64,000 nt of DNA from Pseudomonas sp. IB20 (GCF_009707325.1 NZ_CP046103.1:5246808-5310807); one strand, 5' to 3'; numbered from the stretch's first letter, positions 1 to 8,956 are shown. The notes: a model not told the origin generated them from the letters alone. Translations and numbers: made by a program.

Positions 1-76
1 ACATTATGCCGCTAGCCAGTGTCACGACACCTGTGCAACATGGCGCGCGTGCAATCCACAAATGGGAATTCCCTTG

Positions 77-946
77 ATGAAACGTTTTCTTAGCATCGCC
101 ATGGCGTTGTGCATCGGCCTGACGATGAGCCTCGACGCCAACGCCAAGCGCTTCGGTGGCGGCAAAAGCATGGGCTCGGCGCCGACTCACCAGACCAGCC
201 AAATGGCTCCAGCCGCCGGTGCCGGCGGTGCAGCGGCAACGGCGGGTGCAACCGGTGCGGCTGGCGCAGCAGCCAAAGCTGGCGGTGCTTCGCGCTGGTT
301 GGGCCCTCTGGCCGGTATCGCTGCCGGTGGCCTGCTCGCGTCCATGTTCATGGGCGGCGGCTTCCAGGGTATGCAGATCTTCGACATCCTGATCATGGCG
401 GTCATCGCCTTCCTGATCTTCCGCTTTATCGCCGCCCGTCGCCGCAAGCAGCAGGAGCACTTGGCTCCAGCCGGCGCGCCGATGCAGCGTGAAGCGTTCG
501 AGCAAAAACCAGCCATGGGTTCGATCTTCGGCGGTTCGGCTGCACCTGCTGCCGCTCGTCCGGTTATCAACGCACCGGCCTGGTTCAACGAAGAGCGTTT
601 CGTCGAAGCGGCACGCAGCCACTTCCAGTCCCTGCAGCAACACTGGGACGCCAACGAAATGGATAAGATCTCCGAGTTCGTGACCCCGCAACTGCTGGAG
701 TTCCTCAAGCGCGAACGCGCTGACCTGGGCGATGCGTTCCAGTCGACTTACATCGACGACCTGCGCGTACAGCTGGAAGGTGTGGATGATCGCGCCGACA
801 AGACCATCGCAACTTTGACCTTCAGCGGCGTGTCTAAGACTTCGCGTTTCGACCAGGGTGAAGTGTTCAGCGAAAGCTGGAACATGGAACGCCCGCAAGG
901 CGACAACCAGCCATGGCTGGTTGCCGGTATCCGCCAGAACGGCTGA
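77..946 (+). CDS. Tim44-like domain membrane protein
   Basis: The product is a 289-residue exported or membrane-anchored protein. It opens with a signal-like segment (about residues 1-23, ending DANA) and continues with a Gly/Ala-rich linker starting GGGKSMG. A hydrophobic stretch around residues 105-120 (FDILIMAVIAFLIF) is followed by a basic RRRKQQ stop-transfer signal. The last 120 residues resemble the bacterial Tim44-like fold seen in proteins annotated 'Tim44 domain-containing', whose function in bacteria is not settled. I chose ATG 77 over ATG 62 because GGGAA at 64-68 is well spaced for 77 and the signal peptide then begins MKRFLS. A rho-independent terminator follows, so it is probably monocistronic. 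Confidence 0.8.
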   Translation: MKRFLSIAMALCIGLTMSLDANAKRFGGGKSMGSAPTHQTSQMAPAAGAGGAAATAGATGAAGAAAKAGGASRWLGPLAGIAAGGLLASMFMGGGFQGMQIFDILIMAVIAFLIFRFIAARRRKQQEHLAPAGAPMQREAFEQKPAMGSIFGGSAAPAAARPVINAPAWFNEERFVEAARSHFQSLQQHWDANEMDKISEFVTPQLLEFLKRERADLGDAFQSTYIDDLRVQLEGVDDRADKTIATLTFSGVSKTSRFDQGEVFSESWNMERPQGDNQPWLVAGIRQNG

Positions 947-973
947 TCGCTGCGCGTTTGAGCACTTGGTAAT

Positions 974-1002
974 AAAAACCCCGGACATGTTCCGGGGTTT
1001 TC
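974..1002 (+). terminator. Rho-independent terminator
   Basis: The arms AAAACCCCGGA and TCCGGGGTTTT are perfect inverted repeats around the loop CATGT, with U-rich sequence continuing as TTTTCTATTT. It closes the Tim44-like gene, and the flanking A-run could let it work in both directions. Confidence 0.85.
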
Positions 1003-1082
1003 TATTTCACGGTTGCACTTATAGCGAGCTACTGTATAAAACGCCCCTATTAACCGCGCCATCTAGCAAGAGGATCCCGGCC

Positions 1083-1490
1083 GTGGAAGAAATCATCGAA
1101 CAATTGCGTGAAGCCAACGAACCGGTCCCGGTGCCTCTGGAGCTGCCTGACGAAGACCAACTGGTGGAAATCGAGGAACAACTGTTCATCGACATCCCGT
1201 TTGTCTTCCGCGAATTCCTGCTGACCGTCAGCGACGTGGTGTATGGCAGCCTGGAGCCGGTGACCGTCACCGACCCGCAGTCCCACACCTACCTGCCAGA
1301 CGTTGCCGCCAACGCCTGGGATGCCGGCGTTGACCGCAGCATGATCCCGATCTGCCAGGACGGCGACGACTACTACTGCGTCGAAGAAGACGGCACCGTG
1401 GTGCTGTGGTCCGGCGAAGAAGAACTGGTCACCGAAGAAACTTGGGAATCGGTGTGGCACTGGGCGCGGGACGTCTGGCTGGAAAGCTGA
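1083..1490 (+). CDS. SMI1/KNR4 family protein
   Basis: The product is a 135-residue acidic protein. It resembles the SMI1/KNR4 superfamily, with LVEIEEQLFIDIPFVFREFL and then a YGSLEPVTVTDP segment. In bacteria this fold often occurs in toxin immunity proteins, but many are free-standing housekeeping proteins of unknown role. No toxin gene is adjacent here, so an immunity role is not supported. The reading frame stays open far upstream through the preceding terminator, so the true start is taken as GTG 1083 (VEEIIEQL). The purine-rich AAGAGGATC about 10 bases upstream is the likely ribosome binding site. Confidence 0.7.
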   Translation: MEEIIEQLREANEPVPVPLELPDEDQLVEIEEQLFIDIPFVFREFLLTVSDVVYGSLEPVTVTDPQSHTYLPDVAANAWDAGVDRSMIPICQDGDDYYCVEEDGTVVLWSGEEELVTEETWESVWHWARDVWLES

Positions 1491-1507
1491 GCCCCACACC
1501 CCGGCCT

Positions 1508-3271
1508 CTAGTGCTCCGGCGTATCTTTGTGGTTATCCAGGGTCTCCAGCAAGGCGACCTGCATCCGCGTATGCACGCGGATGAACCACCGCCAGAGCAC
1601 CGCCGCCACCGCTGCCGCCACCACGGCGATCAGCGCCAGCAACTTGTTGGTCGGCAAAATACTGGCCGACAAGGCTGCCAGTAGCAGGAAAATCACCAGC
1701 AGCGAGAGGATGGGGATCAGTTCGGCGATCACTCGTCGCACGCGCTGGGTATGCCGCCCGGCCATTTCCGGCTTCACGCTCATCTCCGCCAGCAACATCG
1801 ACAGCGCCTTGAGCTTGCGATACGCCGCAATCAAAAACGGCAGCGACAACAACAACGCCCCGCCCCAGATCAACGCCTTCTGCCAACTTGGGTCACTGAT
1901 CCAACCCTCCAGGTACCCACCGATGCGTGCCGCGAAGAAGCTGCCAGTAAAGAAGATCGCCACCACCAACGCCAGGTTTACACCCACTTGCAGGATGATC
2001 TTGCGAATCATCGACGCAAGCATTGCACCCTCACCCTGAGGCTGAATGCTGCGCAGCCACTCGCCATACATGCCAAACACCCGGCTCATGCGTTTGGGCA
2101 TCACCGCCGCAATCTTCAACGACAACGGGTCGGCGCCGCGAATCAGGTACGGCGTGAGCAACGTGGTGATTGCCGACACGGCCACGGCCACTGGATAGAG
2201 GAAATCGCTGGTCACCTGCAAGGTCATGCCCAACGCGGCGATGATGAAGGAAAACTCGCCAATCTGTGACAGCCCCATGCCCACCCGCAGCGAGGTGCGG
2301 CCGTCGTTGCCGGCGATAAACGCCCCCAGGCCGCAGGACAACATCTTGCCCAACACCACCGCCACGGTAATGACCGCGATCGGCCACGCGTATTGCAGCA
2401 GGATCTGTGGGTCGATCATCAAGCCAATCGCCACAAAGAAGATCGCGCTGAACATGTCGCGAACGGGTTCGATCAGACGCTCAATCTTAATCAACTGACG
2501 AGATTCGGCCATGATCGCGCCAATCAGGAACGCGCCCAGCACCATGCTGTATTCAAGCTTCACCACCAGCAGGCAGAAGCCGAAACACAGGCCCAATACG
2601 GTGATCAACAGCATCTCGTTACTTTCGAACTTGGCCACGTAGGCCAGCAGGCGCGGCACCAGCAAAATGCCAATCACCAGCGCGACGATCATAAACAGCG
2701 AGAGCTTACCGACCGTGGAGAACACCTCGCCGGAACTGACCGTACCGCTCACGGCAATGCTCGACAGCAAGGCGATGATGCCGATACCGAGGATGTCCTC
2801 AACGATCAGCACGCCGAAAATCAGCTGGGCGAAGCGCTGGTTTTTCATCTTCAGGTCGTTGAGCGCCTTGACGATGATGGTGGTCGAGGAAATCGCCAGG
2901 ATCGCGCCGAGGAACAGCGAGTCCATGGTGTTCCAGTCGAACCAGCGGCCGATTTCGTAGCCGATCCAGATCATCAGAATGATCTCGAGGAACGCGGCGA
3001 TAAACGCCGTGGCGCCAACCTTGAACAGCTTGCGCAGGCTGAACTCCAGGCCCAGGCAGAACATCAGGAAGATCACCCCCAGCTCGGCGAGGGTCTTGAT
3101 CGTGTCTTCGTCGTGGATCAGGCCGAAGGGCGGGGTGTGGGGGCCGATGATGAACCCGGCAACGATATACCCCAGCACCACGGGCTGCTTGAGGCGGTGA
3201 AACAGGATGGTGACAACCCCCGCCACCAGCATGATCACGGCCAAGTCCTGGATAAAACTGATGGCGTGCAT
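1508..3271 (-). CDS. CPA2-type cation/proton antiporter (KefB/YbaL-like)
   Basis: The product is a 587-residue polytopic membrane protein of the monovalent cation:proton antiporter-2 family. The first 400 residues carry about 12 hydrophobic helices and typical family segments such as FHRLKQPVVLGYIVAGF, FCLGLEFS, ISSTTIIVKAL and GAFLIGAIMAES. It probably exchanges K+ or Na+ for H+ across the inner membrane. Unlike KefB/KefC it has no recognisable cytosolic TrkA-N (RCK) domain. Instead the C-terminal 170 residues hold a few more hydrophobic helices and a short basic tail. The start is ATG 3271 (MHAISFIQDL), preceded by AAGGAGCC. Substrate and regulation cannot be read from sequence. Confidence 0.85.
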   Translation of the reverse strand: MHAISFIQDLAVIMLVAGVVTILFHRLKQPVVLGYIVAGFIIGPHTPPFGLIHDEDTIKTLAELGVIFLMFCLGLEFSLRKLFKVGATAFIAAFLEIILMIWIGYEIGRWFDWNTMDSLFLGAILAISSTTIIVKALNDLKMKNQRFAQLIFGVLIVEDILGIGIIALLSSIAVSGTVSSGEVFSTVGKLSLFMIVALVIGILLVPRLLAYVAKFESNEMLLITVLGLCFGFCLLVVKLEYSMVLGAFLIGAIMAESRQLIKIERLIEPVRDMFSAIFFVAIGLMIDPQILLQYAWPIAVITVAVVLGKMLSCGLGAFIAGNDGRTSLRVGMGLSQIGEFSFIIAALGMTLQVTSDFLYPVAVAVSAITTLLTPYLIRGADPLSLKIAAVMPKRMSRVFGMYGEWLRSIQPQGEGAMLASMIRKIILQVGVNLALVVAIFFTGSFFAARIGGYLEGWISDPSWQKALIWGGALLLSLPFLIAAYRKLKALSMLLAEMSVKPEMAGRHTQRVRRVIAELIPILSLLVIFLLLAALSASILPTNKLLALIAVVAAAVAAVLWRWFIRVHTRMQVALLETLDNHKDTPEH

Positions 3272-3563
3272 GGCGAGGGGCTCCTTAAGGGTACTGGCGC
3301 TTTTCCCACTTCCACCCGGACCTTGGAACGGTCGCAATAAGCGGAAGGAAAAGTCGGCCTTTGTCGTAAGAAATGCCCTGAGACGGGCTTTTGAAGGTTA
3401 ACACCGCGACTTCCGGCAAAAAGCCGGTGCAATATATGGAAACAGATCGGTGACCGCGTGACGGCAAGCCGCCCACTGGCGTCCCGTAAGGGAGAGCGCT
3501 GCAAAGATTCCAGCACCCACAGAGGTGCCTCCCCAACCGATGCCTACAACCCGTGAGTGTGCT

Positions 3564-4049
3564 ATGGAACCCGGAAACGCCCAGCTGTCGATGACGGTAT
3601 TGATGACCCCTGACATGGCCAACTTCTCAGGCAATGTGCACGGCGGCACCCTGCTCAAGTACCTCGACGAAGTGGCCTACGCCTGCGCGAGCCGTTATGC
3701 CGGCCGCTATGTGGTGACCTTGTCGGTCGACCAGGTGATTTTTCGTGAGCCGATCCATGTCGGTGAACTGGTGACCTTCCTCGCCTCGGTCAACTACACC
3801 GGCAACACGTCGATGGAAGTGGGGATCAAAGTGGTGACCGAGAACATCCGCGAGCGCTCGGTGCGCCATACCAACAGCTGCTTCTTCACCATGGTGGCCG
3901 TGGACGACCAGCGCAAACCCGCCGTCGTACCGCCGCTGCAGCCGCAGAACAGCGAAGACAAACGCCGGTTCGTGCAGGCGCAGCAGCGTCGGCAGATTCG
4001 CCAAGAGCTGGAAAAACGCTACCAGGAAATCAAAGCCGACGGGCCGTAA
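3564..4049 (+). CDS. Acyl-CoA thioesterase (hotdog fold, YciA-like)
   Basis: The product is a 161-residue single-hotdog thioesterase that should hydrolyse acyl-CoA to free acid and CoA in the cytoplasm. The family motif NVHGGTLLKYLDEVAYACA near residues 24-42 carries the Gly-Gly turn and the catalytic-type Asp. Further typical segments are VDQVIFREPIHVGELVTFLA and VRHTNSCFFTMVAVD. The C-terminus is a charged helix (QAQQRRQIRQELEKRYQEI). The start ATG 3564 gives the normal length for the family; the upstream in-frame ATG 3525 would add an unlikely proline-rich extension. It lies divergent from the antiporter gene across a 292-base gap in which I see no further gene. Confidence 0.85.
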   Translation: MEPGNAQLSMTVLMTPDMANFSGNVHGGTLLKYLDEVAYACASRYAGRYVVTLSVDQVIFREPIHVGELVTFLASVNYTGNTSMEVGIKVVTENIRERSVRHTNSCFFTMVAVDDQRKPAVVPPLQPQNSEDKRRFVQAQQRRQIRQELEKRYQEIKADGP

Positions 4050-4162
4050 GGCTCATTCCAACACGCAAAGAGGAAAGTGAGCACACACGCCGAAGCGCTG
4101 ATCCAGCTGGTTCATGCCACGAGCCTATCGCTGCCCCTTGCGGTACTCGATCAGACTAATCC

Positions 4163-5035
4163 CTAAAAGCTGATCGGTGTCGCCTCAAAACGTACTCGAG
4201 GATGGGCTATGCGGTCCTGGGCGCGCACCAGTTCCAGCTCGTAGCTCGCGCAGGCCTGGGTTTCCAGCAGCACTTCATGCACCGCCGCCGCCGTGAACTC
4301 AAAGGCCGCCAACAGGCTGTCGCCCAACAGCACCCGCGCCAGGAACAATCCCGACGTCAAGTCGCCCACGCCCACCGGCTGACGCGGGAAGGCCAACAGC
4401 GGCCGACGCAAGTGCCAGCTGCCTTCAGCCGTTACCAGCAGCATCTCAAAGCCATCCGGTAGCTTGCCCGGATAATCCAAGTGCTTGACCAGCACGGCCT
4501 TGGGCCCGAGAGCCAGCAGCGCCCTGGCCATGCCCAGGCAATCAAACAGCGATTGCGGCTTGCGCCCGGCAAAGCTGTCCAGCTCCAGCTGGTTGGGGCA
4601 GAGGAAATCCGCCATGGCCGCCGCCTCGTCCAGCAGAAAATCGCTGACTTCCTGGGGCACGATGCAGCCCTTTTCCGGGTGGCCCATCACCGGGTCGCAC
4701 AGGTACAAGGCCTTGGGGTTGATGGCCTTGATGCGCGCCACGCCGGTAAGAATCGCACGGCCTTGGTCGGCACTGCCCAGGTAGCCGGACAGCACCGCAT
4801 CGCAGTTACCCAGCTCGCCAATCGCGGCAATGCCTTCCACCAGCGCCGGAATTTGCTGCGACGCCAACACTTCGCCCGCCCACTGACCATACTGGGTGTG
4901 GTTGGAGAACTGCACCGTGTTGAGCGGCCAGACGTTCACCCCGACCCGCTGCATGGGGAATACGGCCGCGCTGTTTCCGGCGTGGCCAAAGACCACATGA
5001 GACTGGATCGCAAGCAGATGAGGTGTGCGTTTCAT
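4163..5035 (-). CDS. pdxY: Pyridoxal kinase
   Basis: The product is a 290-residue ribokinase-fold enzyme that phosphorylates pyridoxal to pyridoxal 5'-phosphate in the B6 salvage pathway. Diagnostic segments are SHVVFGHAGNSAAVFPMQ at the N-terminus, the LNTVQFSNHTQY substrate region, YLCDPVMGH, and PVGVGDLTSGLFLARVL with the catalytic-base Asp of the GxGD signature. Length matches E. coli PdxY (about 287). The start was set at MKRTPHLLAIQSH because the further upstream in-frame start adds 19 unrelated residues. The gene is monocistronic and divergent from the DUF3301 gene. Confidence 0.93.
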   Translation of the reverse strand: MKRTPHLLAIQSHVVFGHAGNSAAVFPMQRVGVNVWPLNTVQFSNHTQYGQWAGEVLASQQIPALVEGIAAIGELGNCDAVLSGYLGSADQGRAILTGVARIKAINPKALYLCDPVMGHPEKGCIVPQEVSDFLLDEAAAMADFLCPNQLELDSFAGRKPQSLFDCLGMARALLALGPKAVLVKHLDYPGKLPDGFEMLLVTAEGSWHLRRPLLAFPRQPVGVGDLTSGLFLARVLLGDSLLAAFEFTAAAVHEVLLETQACASYELELVRAQDRIAHPRVRFEATPISF

Positions 5036-5152
5036 GCGGGAGATTTCCGTAAAGCCGTTGAAATTCTGGCCGCGCAGTATGCGACTAAACACAGCCTATA
5101 CGACAGGCCGGCGACACAGTTAAGCTGCTCTCACTTTGTTGGAGTTCACTGC

Positions 5153-5548
5153 ATGCTGACCCTGGGAAACATCTTCGTATTGATGCTGTTGGCGACCTGC
5201 GCCGCTTGGGTGTGGCACAACCACGGCCTGCGCGAGCGGGCGCTGGAGCGGGTCAAGCAGCATTGCGCCAAGCTTGATATCGAACTGCTCGACGGCGCAG
5301 TAGCGCTAAAGCGCATCGGTTTTGTGAAAGATGCCAATGGTCGGCGCCGTCTGGCGCGCATCTATAACTTTGAGTTCACCGTGACCGGCGAAGCCCGCCA
5401 TCCTGGGACAATCACCCAATTTGGCGCCCACAGCGCGCAGATCGAACTGGCGCCCTACCCGTTCGAGATCAAAACGCCGCTGCCCAGCGCTGAAGTGATC
5501 GAGCTGAGCCAATGGCGCCAGGACCACGCCAGCAAGAACCGTCACTGA
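5153..5548 (+). CDS. DUF3301 family small membrane-anchored protein
   Basis: The product is a 131-residue protein with a single N-terminal membrane segment (GNIFVLMLLATCAAWVWHN), then a charged helix (LRERALERVKQHCAKLD) and a globular C-terminus with RLARIYNFEFTVTGE. This architecture matches the DUF3301 family common in gammaproteobacteria; its function is unknown. The start ATG 5153 has TTGGAG at 5139-5144. A long upstream open frame is read-through antisense to pdxY and is not coding. The gene ends 7 bases inside the convergent COG0523 GTPase gene. Confidence 0.75.
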   Translation: MLTLGNIFVLMLLATCAAWVWHNHGLRERALERVKQHCAKLDIELLDGAVALKRIGFVKDANGRRRLARIYNFEFTVTGEARHPGTITQFGAHSAQIELAPYPFEIKTPLPSAEVIELSQWRQDHASKNRH

Positions 5549-6513
5549 CGGCAGGCCGCTAACGCACGCTGCAAGGCGGCCACGTCCTGTGGCTGGCCAA
5601 AGATCAATTCAATACGTGAGTCGCGACGCCATTCGCTGGGTTTCCAGGTGAGGGTGCTGTTATCCACAGCATTGGCGCTGACCCAACCTTCGGTGCTGTG
5701 GATAACCAGTTTGGCACGGCGCCACTCAAGACTTGTCAGCCAGTGATGCAAGCGCTGGGTGGCAAAGTACTGGCTCGGGTGCCAGCGCCATCCAATACTC
5801 CACCCGCCTTCTTGAGCCTGGCTGAGGCAGATGGGCTGCGCGGGGTCGGCCCAGATAGCCGGCAGCTGCGCCAAGCCTTTGGGCACGTCGAAGTTATCCA
5901 CAGCCGCGTTGGCCTGCGCATTCAGGCCCGGCAACCGTTCGAGCGGCAATTGCGCCTGGCGCGTCCAGTAAAGCGGGCAGTCGGGTAATTGCTGTTCAAT
6001 GGCCTGGCGCTGCGCGGCATCCAGCGACTCATCCTTGTTCAACACCAACAGCCCGGCACTGGCCAGCGTCTCGCGTTGCGCATCAGGCAAAGGTTTGCCC
6101 GCCGCCAGCGCCTCGGCATCCAGCACCAGCACGCACGGCTGAACCGCCAACACGCCCTGCCACGGCGCCTGCCGCAATTGCTTGAGCAACTGCGCCGGGT
6201 GGCCAAGGCCCGAGGGTTCGATAAACAGCCGATCCGGCTTGGCCTTACGCAGCAGGCGGCCCAGGCCTACCTGGAACGGTGCACCATTCACACAACACAG
6301 GCAGCCGCCCGCTACTTCGCCCAGGGCAATGCCGTCGTCATCCTGGGTCAGCAAGGCGGCGTCCAGGCCGATCTGCCCGAACTCGTTGATCAACACCGCC
6401 CAGCGCTCGTTGGCCGGGCGTTGGGCAAGCAGGTGCTTGATCAGGCTGGTCTTGCCGGCGCCCAAAGGCCCGGCAATCACGTGGGTGGGAATGTTCTGCA
6501 GCATGTTGGGCAT
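5542..6513 (-). CDS. COG0523 (CobW/YjiA-like) metal-chaperone GTPase
   Basis: The product is a 323-residue G3E-family GTPase. It shows a Walker A GPLGAGKT (residues 15-22), INEFGQIGLD, the metal-binding CxCC motif CLCC (residues 71-74), a FIEPSGLGHP switch and an NKDE guanine-specificity motif. COG0523 proteins are GTP-driven metal insertases or chaperones. Many, including those described by Haas and colleagues in 2009, sit in Zur-regulated clusters. This is the last gene of the dksA2-zigA-DUF1826 cluster and a paralogue of zigA two genes upstream. It lies 35 bases after DUF1826, so probably the same transcript. The client enzyme is unknown. Confidence 0.85.
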   Translation of the reverse strand: MPNMLQNIPTHVIAGPLGAGKTSLIKHLLAQRPANERWAVLINEFGQIGLDAALLTQDDDGIALGEVAGGCLCCVNGAPFQVGLGRLLRKAKPDRLFIEPSGLGHPAQLLKQLRQAPWQGVLAVQPCVLVLDAEALAAGKPLPDAQRETLASAGLLVLNKDESLDAAQRQAIEQQLPDCPLYWTRQAQLPLERLPGLNAQANAAVDNFDVPKGLAQLPAIWADPAQPICLSQAQEGGWSIGWRWHPSQYFATQRLHHWLTSLEWRRAKLVIHSTEGWVSANAVDNSTLTWKPSEWRRDSRIELIFGQPQDVAALQRALAACRQ

Positions 6514-6548
6514 CTTTCAGACCGTGTAGAGCGTTTGATCCTACCCGG

Positions 6549-7193
6549 TTATGCGAGCCAATCCAGCGTCAGGATCAAGCGGCGCTCATCGGCCTTGAGT
6601 GCTGGCGAACGGTGAATCAAACCATGACCTTCGTTGCCATGCCATTTGGTGCCCTTAAGCATCGCCACTTCACCGCAGAGAATCTGCTCGATGCGCTCAG
6701 TGGGTTCCGCGTCCGGCTGGGCCAGTTTGCGGCGGTCCATCACGCCTTCGCGCAGCCACTGGCTGCCGATGCCCGCGTAAGTAGTGATCAGCCGCACCGG
6801 CACGTGGTCAACGTGAAAACGCGGGCACATGGCCTTGTCCAGCAGCCGCAAACGCACGCCAATGCGCTTGGCGCCAAGCAAACAGGCAAACGCGCTGACC
6901 AGCCACGACACATCGGCGATAAAGCCGTCGTAGCCTTCAAGATCACGGCAACTGGACACCAAACCCTGCAAGTTCGGCACTGCGTCCTCGGTATTGAGTT
7001 CAATCACCAAGGACTCAGCCAACGGCTCGTTAAGCGCCACCAGCAAAGCACCAAACTGGGCGATATGCAGGGGCAACTGGCGTTGCCAAACCGCGAGGTT
7101 CACGCCGTCATTGAGCACGTCAGCCAGCGCCAGCGGGGTTTCACCACGAGTCTGGCGGATCACCGGGCGCAGCGGGATAACCGGGGCCAGCAT
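6549..7193 (-). CDS. DUF1826 family protein
   Basis: The product is a 214-residue cytosolic protein matching the DUF1826 family in its conserved segments. These are CPRFHVDHVPVRLITTYAG, GSQWL, and GEVAMLKGTKWHGNEGHGLIHRSP near the C-terminus. The pattern HxDxxPxR followed by a late His and Arg recalls the metal site of 2-oxoglutarate/Fe(II) oxygenase-like cupins, but that is inference. The start MLAPVIPLRP overlaps the zigA stop by ATGA, so translation is coupled. The family recurs beside zinc-linked COG0523 genes, so a role in metal-limited growth is likely. Activity unknown. Confidence 0.8.
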   Translation of the reverse strand: MLAPVIPLRPVIRQTRGETPLALADVLNDGVNLAVWQRQLPLHIAQFGALLVALNEPLAESLVIELNTEDAVPNLQGLVSSCRDLEGYDGFIADVSWLVSAFACLLGAKRIGVRLRLLDKAMCPRFHVDHVPVRLITTYAGIGSQWLREGVMDRRKLAQPDAEPTERIEQILCGEVAMLKGTKWHGNEGHGLIHRSPALKADERRLILTLDWLA

Positions 7194-8398
7194 CAGGCGA
7201 CCTCCTCGAACCAAGGGCCAAACGGGTCGGCCAACTGGCGCCAACCCTCGACGCCCAGGGCCATTTCTTCATCGGTGAGCAAGCAGGCGTCCAGCTCGGC
7301 ACGCATCTGGGTGAAGTCGATGTTTTGCCCGATAAACACCAGCTCCTGGCGGCAATCGCCGGTGCTCAGCTGCCAGTTGCCCATGATCGCCGCCGCGCTT
7401 TCTTCGTCCTGGGGCCATTGGCTTTTCGGCACAAAGCGCCACCAGCGCCCGGCAAAACCATGGCGCATCAGGCCGCCGGCCTGAGACCAACTGCCCGCAT
7501 CCTGATGCTTGCTCGCCAGCCAGAAAAACCCCTTGGAGCGCAGCAACTTGCCGTTCACCCACGGGCGGTCGATAAAGTCGAAAAAACGCTGTGGGTGAAA
7601 CGGGCGGCGCGCGCGATAAGCCGTGGAGGCGATGCCGTATTCTTCGGTTTCCGGCACATGTTCACCGCGCAGTTCCCGCAACCAACCCGGCGCCTGGGCG
7701 GCACGTTCGAAGTCGAAGCGGCCAGTGTTGAGGATCTTGTTCAGCGGTACTTCGCCCATGACCATCGGGATGATTTGCGCCTGGGCGTTGAGGCGCTCGA
7801 GGATCGCCATTAATTCTTCGCGCTCGCGGCTGCTGATCAGGTCGATCTTGCTGATCAGGATCACGTCGGCAAACTCGATCTGCTCGATCAGCAGGTCGGT
7901 GATCGAGCGTTCGTCCTCTTCACCCAAGGTTTCACCGCGTGAGGCCAGGCTTTCAGCGGCCTGATAATCGAGCAGGAAGTTCATGCCATCGACCACGGTG
8001 ACCATAGTGTCCAGGCGCGCGACATCGGCCAGGCTTTGCTCGTTTTCATCGCGAAAGGTGAAGGTTTCGGCCACGGGCAACGGCTCGGAAATACCAGTGG
8101 ATTCGATCAGCAGGTAATCAAACCGACCTTCCTTGGCGAGTTTTCCGACTTCTTCCAGCAAGTCTTCCCGCAAGGTGCAGCAGATGCAGCCGTTGCTCAT
8201 CTCCACCAGTTTTTCTTCGGAGCGGTTAAGGGTGACGTCGCGCTGCACCTCGCTGCCGTCGATGTTGATTTCGCTCATGTCGTTGACGATCACCGCCACC
8301 CGCAGGTTGTCGCGGTTGCGCAGGACGTAGTTGAGCAGCGTGCTTTTACCGGCGCCGAGAAAACCGGACAACACAGTAACGGGGAGACGATTGGGCAT
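7193..8398 (-). CDS. zigA: Zinc metallochaperone GTPase ZigA
   Basis: The product is a 401-residue COG0523 GTPase. Motifs in order: Walker A GFLGAGKS (residues 12-19), VNDMSEINIDG, CxCC motif CICC (71-74), ESTGISEP, ISKID near residue 180, and a C-terminal CobW_C domain with PFHPQRFFDF and WLASK. Family knowledge: zigA genes are induced by zinc starvation through Zur, and the product is thought to hand zinc to client enzymes. It is second in the dksA2-zigA-DUF1826-COG0523 cluster, 27 bases after dksA2 and below the Zur-type operator at 8864-8878. Confidence 0.92.
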   Translation of the reverse strand: MPNRLPVTVLSGFLGAGKSTLLNYVLRNRDNLRVAVIVNDMSEINIDGSEVQRDVTLNRSEEKLVEMSNGCICCTLREDLLEEVGKLAKEGRFDYLLIESTGISEPLPVAETFTFRDENEQSLADVARLDTMVTVVDGMNFLLDYQAAESLASRGETLGEEDERSITDLLIEQIEFADVILISKIDLISSREREELMAILERLNAQAQIIPMVMGEVPLNKILNTGRFDFERAAQAPGWLRELRGEHVPETEEYGIASTAYRARRPFHPQRFFDFIDRPWVNGKLLRSKGFFWLASKHQDAGSWSQAGGLMRHGFAGRWWRFVPKSQWPQDEESAAAIMGNWQLSTGDCRQELVFIGQNIDFTQMRAELDACLLTDEEMALGVEGWRQLADPFGPWFEEVA

Positions 8399-8425
8399 CA
8401 GGTATTCCTCATCAGGGGTGGCCGG

Positions 8426-8830
8426 TCAAATCGCCCGTTTATGGCGTTCGCGCAGCTCTTCACGTTCTTTGGCTTCGATACTCAGGGTCGCGGTGGGGCG
8501 TAGCAGCAGGCGTTTCAGGCCGATGGGGTCGCCGGTTTCACGGCACCAGCCGTACTCACCACGGGCGAGCAATTCCAGGGCGTCGTCGATCTTGTCCAGC
8601 AGCTTCTTTTCACGCTCCAGCAGGCGCAGTTGCCATTGGCGCTGTTCTTCGGCGCTGCCCACATCCGCGGGGTCGCTGTTGGTTTCTTGCTCGCGTAGCA
8701 CCAGGAACTCGGCTTGGATGCGCGCCTGCAGTTCGTAGCGCTGGGTCAGCAGCAGTTCGCGGAAGAAACCTTGCTGGGCTTCATTCATGTAGTCGCAGGG
8801 CGGTTGCGCCAGCAGGTCTTGTTCAGTCAT
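8426..8830 (-). CDS. dksA2: DksA2, zinc-independent DksA paralogue
   Basis: The product is a 134-residue transcription factor of the DksA/TraR family that binds the RNA polymerase secondary channel and mediates the ppGpp response. The central coiled coil (about residues 25-90) includes ADVGSAEEQRQWQLRLLERE. The zinc-finger region reads GWCRETG ... ATLSIEA: of the four cysteine positions only the first is kept, the others being Thr, Ser and Ala. That loss is the hallmark of the back-up paralogue that replaces DksA when zinc is scarce. It is the first gene downstream of the 8864-8878 operator. Confidence 0.92.
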   Translation of the reverse strand: MTEQDLLAQPPCDYMNEAQQGFFRELLLTQRYELQARIQAEFLVLREQETNSDPADVGSAEEQRQWQLRLLEREKKLLDKIDDALELLARGEYGWCRETGDPIGLKRLLLRPTATLSIEAKEREELRERHKRAI

Positions 8831-8863
8831 GGAGAGCGGTTCACGGGTCAGGCTGTGCTACGA

Positions 8864-8878
8864 TGTTATAGTATAACA
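8864..8878. promoter_or_regulatory. Zur-type operator between dksA2 and the exported-protein gene
   Basis: TGTTATAGTATAACA is a perfect 15-base palindrome with the A/T-rich GTTATA-n-TATAAC core typical of proteobacterial Zur boxes. It lies 34 bases upstream of dksA2 and 79 bases upstream of the divergent small gene at 8957, so it could repress both. Seen: the palindrome. Inferred: Zur binding, from the zinc-related genes around it. Confidence 0.8.
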
Positions 8879-8956
8879 ATGCGAATAAGCCAATCTCCCT
8901 TGCTCGTCACGACGAAGGGCGCAATGCTTGAACACTTTCTTGCCCCGAGAAGCCCT

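Noticed and set aside
858..1082. Upstream extension of the SMI1/KNR4 gene
   Set aside because: It would run through the 3' end of the Tim44-like gene and a strong terminator.
2393..3340. Long plus-strand open frame of about 315 codons opposite the antiporter gene
   Set aside because: It is a His/Gln/Asp-rich shadow of the antiporter's other strand with no ribosome site or family motif, a usual by-product of high GC.
4481..5152. N-terminal extension of the DUF3301 protein through the preceding open frame
   Set aside because: The extension is antisense to pdxY; ATG 5153 has a good ribosome site and begins at the membrane helix.
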